Assembly (NCBI RefSeq): GCF_000981585.1
Contig: NZ_LN831776.1
Coordinates: 573,001 to 637,000 of the forward strand
DNA: 64,000 nucleotides
Source of the DNA: Paenibacillus riograndensis SBR5
GTDB lineage: Bacteria > Bacillota > Bacilli > Paenibacillales > Paenibacillaceae
Reading direction: 5' to 3'
Shown here: piece by piece, positions 57,866 through 64,000 of the stretch
How positions within the stretch are numbered: the stretch's first letter is position 1
Layout: each line of letters starts with the position of its first letter
Position numbers and translations under genes: made by a program
Notes under the pieces: model-generated
Database searches by the model: none
Seen by the model: the letters and a program-made list of their open reading frames with translations, nothing else
What the model was told of the DNA's origin: nothing

Positions 57866-58882
57866 TTGACAACGATTTATGATATTGCCAAAAAAACCGG
57901 CTACTCGCCAACCACGGTTTCCAAGGCGTTCAACAATTATTCCGATGTGCGGGAGAAGACACGCCAGGAAATTCTCAGGACGGCGCAGGAAATGGGGTAC
58001 CTGCCCAACGCGCATGCTCGTACCCTGACGACCAAGAAGTCATGGACCATCGGTGTGCTGTTTGTTGAGGGGACCGGGGCGGGTATCCGCCATCCATTTT
58101 TCAGCGCGGTGATTGAGAGCTTCAAGCAGGTTGCGGTAGCCAAAGGTTATGCGCTGATGTTCATTTCCAAGGATGTCGGCGGCAAGCAGAGCGGTTATCT
58201 GGAGAATTGCCGGATTCGCGGGGTGGACGGGGTTGTAGTGTTCCTGTCCGATTATAACGACCCTTATTTCCTGGAGCTGCTGGAAAGTGATATTCCCACG
58301 GTTATTCTGGATTATAATACGCCGCAGTCCCATACAGTCTGCTCGGATAACAGGGCGGGAGCACTGCTGGCGGTCAATTACCTGGCGTCCTTGGGGCACC
58401 GGAGGATCGGCCACATTTCCGGAGGCGGGAACTCCTTTCCGGGAAGCGAGCGTGAACTGGGGTACATAGCGGCCATGGAGGAGCTGGGCCTTGACGTGCC
58501 GGACGGCTATATTGCCGAGGGCGCTTTTTTCTCCAGAGAAAGCGGCTATGATGCAATGCTGAAGCTGCTTGAACTGCCGGAGTGTCCGACGGCTGTATTT
58601 GCTTCGGGTGACCTGCTGGCGCTCGGCGCCATGATGGCAGCCAAAGACAAAGGCTTGTCCGTTCCGTCGGATATTTCGGTGATGGGCTATGATGATATCG
58701 AGCTTGCTGCGTATGTATCCCCCGCGCTTACAACCATCCGGCAGGATACGGAGATGCTCGGGACACGGGCGGCTGAGATTCTGATCGCCTCCATCGACGG
58801 CAAAGGGCAAGACAAGGAAGCGCTAATGCTTCCTGTTGAAGTGGTTGTGCGGGACTCCTGCGCGCCGCCGGGCAGAGAATAA
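57866..58882 (+). CDS. LacI-family transcriptional regulator of the glucan locus
   Basis: A 338-residue LacI/GalR repressor: N-terminal helix-turn-helix TIYDIAKKTGYSPTTVSKAFNNYSDVREKTRQ and hinge, then a type-I periplasmic-binding-like sensor domain with KSWTIGVLFVEGTG, VDGVVVFLSDYNDPYF, ISVMGYDDIELAAYVSPALTTIRQD. Start is TTG 57866 after GGGAGTGAACC. A 24-bp palindrome typical for the family lies between its stop and the GH30 gene, so it probably represses the glucan genes until an oligosaccharide binds. Confidence 0.93.
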   Translation: MTTIYDIAKKTGYSPTTVSKAFNNYSDVREKTRQEILRTAQEMGYLPNAHARTLTTKKSWTIGVLFVEGTGAGIRHPFFSAVIESFKQVAVAKGYALMFISKDVGGKQSGYLENCRIRGVDGVVVFLSDYNDPYFLELLESDIPTVILDYNTPQSHTVCSDNRAGALLAVNYLASLGHRRIGHISGGGNSFPGSERELGYIAAMEELGLDVPDGYIAEGAFFSRESGYDAMLKLLELPECPTAVFASGDLLALGAMMAAKDKGLSVPSDISVMGYDDIELAAYVSPALTTIRQDTEMLGTRAAEILIASIDGKGQDKEALMLPVEVVVRDSCAPPGRE

Positions 58883-58915
58883 GACGGTTCTGCCGGGCGC
58901 GCATTTTTTTTCGAA

Positions 58916-58939
58916 ATAATCGAAACCGGTTTCGATTAT
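58916..58939. promoter_or_regulatory. LacI-type operator, 24-bp perfect palindrome
   Basis: The palindrome has the half-site ATAATCGAAACC followed by its exact complement, with the central CG step common to LacI/GalR operators (core TCGAAACCGGTTTCGA). It sits 29 bp before the GH30 start codon. Confidence 0.85.
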
Positions 58940-58967
58940 GATATATAAAATAAAGGAGATGGCTGAA

Positions 58968-60305
58968 ATGACAAAAGCTCGTACAGTGATTACCGCCAAG
59001 GATACGGGGGAGCGTCTAAGCCCGAGAGAAGGAATTGTTTTCAGAGCCCGCAACACCGGGGAGAAGGCCGATGTGCAGCTGCTGCCGGAACGGGAGTTCC
59101 AGCAAATACTTGGGTTTGGCGGCGCTTTTACGGAAGCTGCGGCCTACACGCTGTCACGGATGAGCCCCGGGAAACGGGCAGAGGTGATCCGGCGTTATTT
59201 TCACCCGGAGGAAGGACTGAACTACAGCATGGGACGTGTGCACATCCACAGCTGTGATTTCGCGCTAGGCAATTATACCTATGTGCAGGATGGAGATTCA
59301 GCGCTGGCGACCTTTGATATTTCCCATGACCATCAGTGGGTGATTCCGCTGATTAAAGACGCAATGGACGTCAAAGGCGGCCCGCTTACGATGCTGGCTT
59401 CCCCCTGGAGTCCTCCGGCCTGGATGAAGACCAACGGTGAGATGAACCATGGCGGTTCGCTGAAGCCGGAATACGCGAATGTATGGGCGCGGTATTACAC
59501 GAAATTCATTGAAGCTTACCGCAGGGAGGGCATACCGGTCTGGGCTGTCTCGGTGCAGAATGAGCCGGCAGCTGTTCAGACCTGGGATTCCTGTGTGTAC
59601 AGCGCAGAGGAGGAGCGGGATTTTGTCAAAAACCATCTGGGCCCTGTAATGCATGAGGCGGGAATGGCGGATGTGAACATCGTCATTTGGGACCATAACC
59701 GCGATATCATGGTCGAACGCGCTTCGACGGTGTTGTCCGATCCCGAGGCGGCCCGGTATGTCTGGGGCACAGGCATTCACTGGTATGGCGGTGAGGAGTT
59801 CGACAAGGTGGCCAGGGTGCATGAGCTTTTCCCGGAAAAGCATCTGCTGTTCACGGAAGGCTGCCAGGAGGGTGGTGTGCGGCTGGGCGAATGGTTCACC
59901 GGTGAACGTTACGGGCGGAATATGATCGGTGATTTAAACGCCTGGACGGAAGGCTATCTGGATTGGAACCTGGTGCTTGACGAGACCGGAGGGCCGAATC
60001 ATGTGGGCAATTTCTGTGATGCTCCGGTGATTGCCGATACGACTTCCGATGAGGTGCATTACAACAGCTCCTATTACTACATCGGGCATTTCAGCAAATT
60101 TATAGCTCCCGGGGCTGTGCGCATCGGACTGGAATCCGCTGCTGAGGGCGTGCTGTCCACCGCCTTTCGAAATCCGGACGGCAGCCTCGCTGTAGTGCTT
60201 ATGAATGAGGGGGAGCATGTGCGCAGCGTAACTCTGGGACTGGGGGGTGAGCTGGCCGAATGCGAGCTGCCGCCGCACTCTATTGCAACACATGTCATTT
60301 CTTAA
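58968..60305 (+). CDS. GH30-family beta-glycosidase, cytoplasmic
   Basis: A 445-residue glycoside hydrolase of family 30: FGGAFTEAAAYTLSRMSP, GRVHIHSCDFALGNYTY, MLASPWSPPAWMKTNGEM, acid/base E199 (SVQNEPAAVQTWDSC) and nucleophile E297 (LLFTEGCQEGGV). No signal peptide, so it acts on imported oligosaccharides; GH30 includes beta-glucosidases, beta-1,6-glucanases and beta-xylosidases. Start ATG 58968 is 10 nt after AAGGAG; an ATG at 58959 is too close. Behind the LacI operator and followed by the phosphorylase gene. Confidence 0.9.
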   Translation: MTKARTVITAKDTGERLSPREGIVFRARNTGEKADVQLLPEREFQQILGFGGAFTEAAAYTLSRMSPGKRAEVIRRYFHPEEGLNYSMGRVHIHSCDFALGNYTYVQDGDSALATFDISHDHQWVIPLIKDAMDVKGGPLTMLASPWSPPAWMKTNGEMNHGGSLKPEYANVWARYYTKFIEAYRREGIPVWAVSVQNEPAAVQTWDSCVYSAEEERDFVKNHLGPVMHEAGMADVNIVIWDHNRDIMVERASTVLSDPEAARYVWGTGIHWYGGEEFDKVARVHELFPEKHLLFTEGCQEGGVRLGEWFTGERYGRNMIGDLNAWTEGYLDWNLVLDETGGPNHVGNFCDAPVIADTTSDEVHYNSSYYYIGHFSKFIAPGAVRIGLESAAEGVLSTAFRNPDGSLAVVLMNEGEHVRSVTLGLGGELAECELPPHSIATHVIS

Positions 60306-60373
60306 ATGCGTTAGGGCACTTCTGGGTTATGCGGGTTTTATAGGAACAGCCATAATATTAAGGAGGCAGGTTT

Positions 60374-63300
60374 ATGAGCCATTATTATTTTGATTCCGGT
60401 ACATTTGTGATCGAGCAGTTTCATGAGGGGAAGCCCTTCGCCAGTTTTTTGCCCGGGCTTGCGGGACTGAAGGGGATTCCGATGTGGACCTTTTATGTCA
60501 ATCGGGGCCAGGGGATTTGCAGCTTTGGGGTGCGCGACAAAAACTCGCCGATTATGGAATTTTCTCCGGCGAACATCTCCTATAAGAACGTAGCCTCTTC
60601 CGGCTTCCGCACGTTTATCAAGATAAAGGGTGTCCCGGAAATGTATGAGCCGTTCCAGTCGGCGCGGCCTGATCCCGAGGCGAAACGCAAGATGACGATT
60701 CTGCCGAACGGGCTGACCATCGAGGAATCCCACGCCGGGTATGGACTTAAGACAACCGTCCACTACTTCAATTTGCCTGGTGATGACTATGCGGCATTGG
60801 TCCGGCGTGTGGAGCTTGAGAATGTTGGAGGCGGGGAGCTTGAGCTTGAAATGCTGGACGGTCTGCCGGAGATCCTGCCGTACGGTGTGGAGAACAGCGG
60901 ATATAAGGAGATCGGCAATCTGCTGCGCAGCTGGATGGAGGTATACAATCTGGAGAACGGAATTCCGTTCTACAAGCTGCGCTCCAGCACGAATGATGAT
61001 GCGCAGGTCAGTGAAATCCGCAGCGGCCATTTCTACCTGTCGTTTACGGCAGAAGGAGAGCGGCTGGCTCCGGTTGTGGACTTCGAGACGGTGTTCGGAG
61101 GCAATACTTCGCTTGGTTTTCCGGAGCGTTTTGCCGGTCTGCAGCTGGCAGAGCTGCTTGCACAGCCCCAATACCCCGTCAATAAGGTTCCCTGCGGCTT
61201 CAGCGGCGTGGCGCGGACCCTCGCTCCGGGCGGCAAGCTGATCCTGAACACCATTATCGGGCATGTGAACGACATTGATAAAATCAACCGGAAAGCGGAA
61301 GCCCTCTGCCGTGATGAATATATTACGTCCAAAGCCCTGGAATCGGCCAGCCTGACCGACGGGCTGACGGAGGACATTGCAACCCGTACCGCCTCGCCTA
61401 TATTTGATGCCTACTGCCGGCAGTCCTATCTGGACAATTTCCTGCGCGGCGGTTATCCATTCATCTTCGACAACGGGGGAGAAGGCTTTGTCGTGCACCT
61501 CTTCTCGCGCAAGCATGGGGACATGGAACGCGATTATAACTTTTTCTCGCTGGCACCGGAATATTACTCCCAGGGTAACGGGAATTTCCGCGACATGAAC
61601 CAGAACCGGCGCAATGATGTATTCTTCAATCCCCGGGTTGGGAGCTTCAATATCAAGATGTTCTACAGCCTGATCCAGGCGGATGGCTACAATCCGCTGA
61701 GTGTGCAGGGAACAACCTTTGAAATCCTGCCGGGTAAGGCGCCGCAGCTTGCGGAATGGATTCACACGGCGGCTGCCGATCACCAGGAGGAGCTGGTGAA
61801 GCTCTGTGCAGGCCGGTTCACTCCCGGACGGCTGATCAACTACATTGCCGACCATGGCGTCACGCTGAAGACAGGCGAGCAGGAATTCCTGAGCGGAGTG
61901 CTGGCCCTGTCGCAGCAGCACATCGAAGCCGCCTTCGGGGAAGGCTTCTGGTCCGATCATTGGACCTACAACCTCGATCTGGTGGAGGGGTATCTGGATA
62001 TTTTCCCTGAACGCAGACAGGAGCTGCTCTTCGGAGACGAGACCTATTCGTTCTATGACAGCCCGGCCTATGTGCTGCCGCGCAGTGAAAAATATGTGCT
62101 GAGTGACGGCAAGGTCCGGCAATACGGCGCCCTGCTGGAGGATGAAGAGAAGCTGCACCGGCTGAAGCGGAAGGCTTCGGAGACGCACTGGCTCCGTACG
62201 GAAGGCGGTCACGGAGACATCTACCGCACCAGTCTGTTCGTGAAGATGCTGTCTCTCACGCTGAACAAATTTGCTACGCTCGACCCGTATGGCATGGGCG
62301 TGGAAATGGAGGGCAACAAGCCGGGCTGGAACGACGCCATGAACGGCCTGCCGGGGTTATTCGGTTCAGGTATGAGCGAGACGTTTGAGCTGAAGCGGAT
62401 GATCGTCTTTCTTCTGGAGGTTCTGGAGAACAGCGGGAACGGGATTGAAGCTGTTGGTTCAGCCGCTAAACTTCCGGTCGAAATGTCTCTGCTGCTTGAG
62501 CAGGTGCACAACGCCACAACCGCCATACTGGCCGGGGAGATTGCGCAGTTTGACTATTGGCACACCGTAGCATCCGCACGTGAATTCTACCGCGAACGTA
62601 TACGTTTCGGCATCACCGGGGAAGAACAGCCGGTAGCCCTTACGGAGATTCGTGAGGCGCTTGGCCGGTTCCTGCGCAAGCTTGATATCGGTATCGGCCT
62701 TGCTGTAGAAATGGGCGGGGGACTGGTTCCAACCTATTTCCGCTTTGAAGCGACGCGGTTTCAGGCGGTGACCGATGAGAACGGACAGCCGGTAATTAGC
62801 GGCTATGGATTGCCCAAAGCGGTGGTGGAGGAGTTCGAAGCCTTTGCGCTGCCGCACTTCCTGGAAGGGCCGGCCCGCTGGCTGAAAACACTCGACAGCC
62901 CAGGCGAGGCGCGGGATATCTATAACCGGATCAAGCAAACAGAACTGTATGATCCGGTCACGTCGATGTACCGCACTTCAGTCTCCCTGGACAAAGAATC
63001 CAATGAGATTGGGCGGATGCGGGCGTTCACGCCGGGCTGGCTGGAGCGGGAGTCGAACTTTTTGCATATGTCCTACAAATATCTGCTGGAGCTTCTGAAG
63101 GCGGGGCTTTATGAGGAATTCTACGGGGAGCTGAAAACCTCGCTCATCCCGTTCCTGGACCCGGCAGTCTATGGGCGAAGCACGCTGGAGAATTCCTCCT
63201 TCATCGCTACAGGCGGCAATCCGGACCCGGGGACACATGGAAGAGGTTTCGTCGCCAGACTTAGCGGTTCCACCGCAGAGTTCCTGAGCATGTGGCGGAC

Positions 63301-63613
63301 GATGATGGCCGGAAGCCATGTGTTCACGGTTATTGACGGAGAATTGGCCGTGTCCTTAGCACCGGCGCTCCCAGGCTGGCTGTTTGATCAGCAGGGAGAG
63401 GTGTCCTTCACCTTCCTGGGCCATACCAAGGTAACTTACCACAACCCCCGCCATCTGGACACCTTCGGTCAGGGAGGGGCGTTAATCCAGAGTCTGACGC
63501 TGGCCTACTGTGACGGCACCGTAAGCCGTATATCCGGAGCACTGCTGCGCGGTGCTGAGGCTGAGGCGCTGCGCCGGGGGGACATCGCCGAAATCCGGGC
63601 GGTGCTGGAATAG
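60374..63613 (+). CDS. GH94/149/161-type beta-glucan phosphorylase
   Basis: A 1079-residue inverting-phosphorylase-like protein with an N-terminal beta-sandwich, a central (alpha/alpha)6 barrel and a C-terminal jelly-roll. The catalytic-acid motif is visible as D654 in GWNDAMNG, matching the WND of GH94 cellobiose phosphorylases. The size and genus fit GH161, whose founding member is a Paenibacillus beta-1,3-oligoglucan phosphorylase, better than GH94 (about 800 residues), though I cannot settle this by eye. No signal peptide. AGGAGG precedes ATG. With GH30 it would break imported beta-glucan oligosaccharides using phosphate. Confidence 0.75.
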   Translation: MSHYYFDSGTFVIEQFHEGKPFASFLPGLAGLKGIPMWTFYVNRGQGICSFGVRDKNSPIMEFSPANISYKNVASSGFRTFIKIKGVPEMYEPFQSARPDPEAKRKMTILPNGLTIEESHAGYGLKTTVHYFNLPGDDYAALVRRVELENVGGGELELEMLDGLPEILPYGVENSGYKEIGNLLRSWMEVYNLENGIPFYKLRSSTNDDAQVSEIRSGHFYLSFTAEGERLAPVVDFETVFGGNTSLGFPERFAGLQLAELLAQPQYPVNKVPCGFSGVARTLAPGGKLILNTIIGHVNDIDKINRKAEALCRDEYITSKALESASLTDGLTEDIATRTASPIFDAYCRQSYLDNFLRGGYPFIFDNGGEGFVVHLFSRKHGDMERDYNFFSLAPEYYSQGNGNFRDMNQNRRNDVFFNPRVGSFNIKMFYSLIQADGYNPLSVQGTTFEILPGKAPQLAEWIHTAAADHQEELVKLCAGRFTPGRLINYIADHGVTLKTGEQEFLSGVLALSQQHIEAAFGEGFWSDHWTYNLDLVEGYLDIFPERRQELLFGDETYSFYDSPAYVLPRSEKYVLSDGKVRQYGALLEDEEKLHRLKRKASETHWLRTEGGHGDIYRTSLFVKMLSLTLNKFATLDPYGMGVEMEGNKPGWNDAMNGLPGLFGSGMSETFELKRMIVFLLEVLENSGNGIEAVGSAAKLPVEMSLLLEQVHNATTAILAGEIAQFDYWHTVASAREFYRERIRFGITGEEQPVALTEIREALGRFLRKLDIGIGLAVEMGGGLVPTYFRFEATRFQAVTDENGQPVISGYGLPKAVVEEFEAFALPHFLEGPARWLKTLDSPGEARDIYNRIKQTELYDPVTSMYRTSVSLDKESNEIGRMRAFTPGWLERESNFLHMSYKYLLELLKAGLYEEFYGELKTSLIPFLDPAVYGRSTLENSSFIATGGNPDPGTHGRGFVARLSGSTAEFLSMWRTMMAGSHVFTVIDGELAVSLAPALPGWLFDQQGEVSFTFLGHTKVTYHNPRHLDTFGQGGALIQSLTLAYCDGTVSRISGALLRGAEAEALRRGDIAEIRAVLE

Positions 63614-63641
63614 AAGTAATGCGGGAATGCTTAGTGGAATT

Positions 63642-64000
63642 TCACATCGTGTTCCCGCTCTCCTTCATTCTGTGCAGACGCAGATTATGCATCAGTACAA
63701 TCAGCTTGGCAGCCCCGATCACGAGTGAAAGAATACTCAGGACAAACGCGAGATGTCCAAGTCCGGGCAAAAAGGAGAACACCACACTCCATGGAGCAAA
63801 GGTATGACTAAAGCCGTATAAAACAGCAATTGGCAGCACTGCATTAAACAAAACCAGACAGAACGCGAACAGGATGATTCGCAGCGGGGTATGTCTAAAG
63901 CTTTTCTTGCGTTTAATCAGATTAAAAACCGATACTCCCAGCATAATCATCACTGCCGCACTAATCACATCAATCAGAATATAGGTGCCGGTAATGCTTC
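63642..64000 (-). CDS. C-terminal part of a membrane protein, cut by window edge
   Basis: The frame is open through the right edge (ITGTYILIDVISAAVMIMLG at the start of what is visible). About 118 residues with four hydrophobic helices (FNLIKRKKSFRHTPLRIILFAF, VLFNAVLPIAVLYGF, WSVVFSFLPGLGHLAFVLSIL, SLVIGAAKLIVLMHNLRLH). This resembles the C-terminal membrane region found on many Bacillales serine hydrolases/beta-lactamase-like proteins, which is inference since the catalytic part lies outside. Confidence 0.6.
   Translation of the reverse strand, partial: SITGTYILIDVISAAVMIMLGVSVFNLIKRKKSFRHTPLRIILFAFCLVLFNAVLPIAVLYGFSHTFAPWSVVFSFLPGLGHLAFVLSILSLVIGAAKLIVLMHNLRLHRMKESGNTM

Noticed and set aside
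60338..62212. Open frame of 624 codons on the minus strand
   Set aside because: Antisense to the phosphorylase gene, which has clear family motifs and a ribosome site.
1..64000. rRNA, tRNA and prophage genes
   Set aside because: I saw no tRNA cloverleaf with CCA-end context, no rRNA segments and no phage structural or integrase genes.

Overview
The window is a 64 kb chromosomal stretch from a spore-forming Firmicute, very probably Paenibacillus or a close relative. The grounds are Shine-Dalgarno-led genes with frequent GTG/TTG starts, many two-component systems and ABC exporters, Bacillales-type small genes (YwbE, YezD, CcdC, MTH1187-type), a LacI-controlled beta-glucan locus, and intergenic repeats with insertion sequences. 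No rRNA, tRNA or CRISPR array was found.

Layout. 0.2-2.4 kb: MocR-type regulator and nitroreductase. 2.6-6.0 kb: ABC-2 exporter plus DesK/DesR-like two-component system (YvfRSTU-like), followed by a 48-bp minisatellite. 6.4-7.8 kb: complete IS256-family element with target duplication. 8.0-11.5 kb (minus): TPP-riboswitch-controlled thiamine-precursor uptake operon (thiY, MTH1187-type protein, thiX, thiZ). 11.7-14.5 kb: a cobalamin-binding protein with the CarH/LitR photoreceptor signatures next to a soluble hybrid histidine kinase, the most novel-looking system here. 15.2-16.6 kb: divergent CorA-like protein. 17.9-22.5 kb: OmpR/histidine kinase pair with a LanFEG/CprABC-like peptide-resistance exporter. 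22.6-27.3 kb: Zn/Cd homeostasis (ArsR sensor, CDF exporter, CadA P-type ATPase) with matching operators. 27.5-33.4 kb: chemoreceptor, lactate dehydrogenase, CcdC, small membrane protein, lactonase. 33.6-39.7 kb: membrane alpha/beta hydrolase, then a sulfate uptake operon behind a structured leader. 40.1-43.6 kb: two-component system and S41 peptidase. 43.6-49.3 kb: repeat-rich accessory zone with MITE-like elements, an IS200 element, a frameshifted IS110 element and a decayed peptidase. 49.4-57.8 kb: NAD(P)HX repair, SDR, DUF4269, GNAT, serine dehydratase, YwbE, a hairpin array and an HNH protein. 57.9-63.6 kb: LacI regulator, cytoplasmic GH30 and a GH94/149/161-type phosphorylase. The right edge cuts a membrane-protein gene.

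Three repeat layers shape the intergenic DNA: an AT-rich family (consensus half TTAGTGGTACTTTTTCC), a roughly 220-260 bp MITE-like family with inverted ends CTATATAGAGYGAACTT, and hairpin or minisatellite arrays. One copy of the first family (14.9-15.2 kb) is the empty counterpart of another (47.1 and 48.7 kb) that carries both a MITE-like element and the IS110 element. The window therefore records its own insertion history and implies a TA target duplication for the MITE-like family.

All calls come from reading the sequence. Families are named from remembered motifs, and no database search was run.
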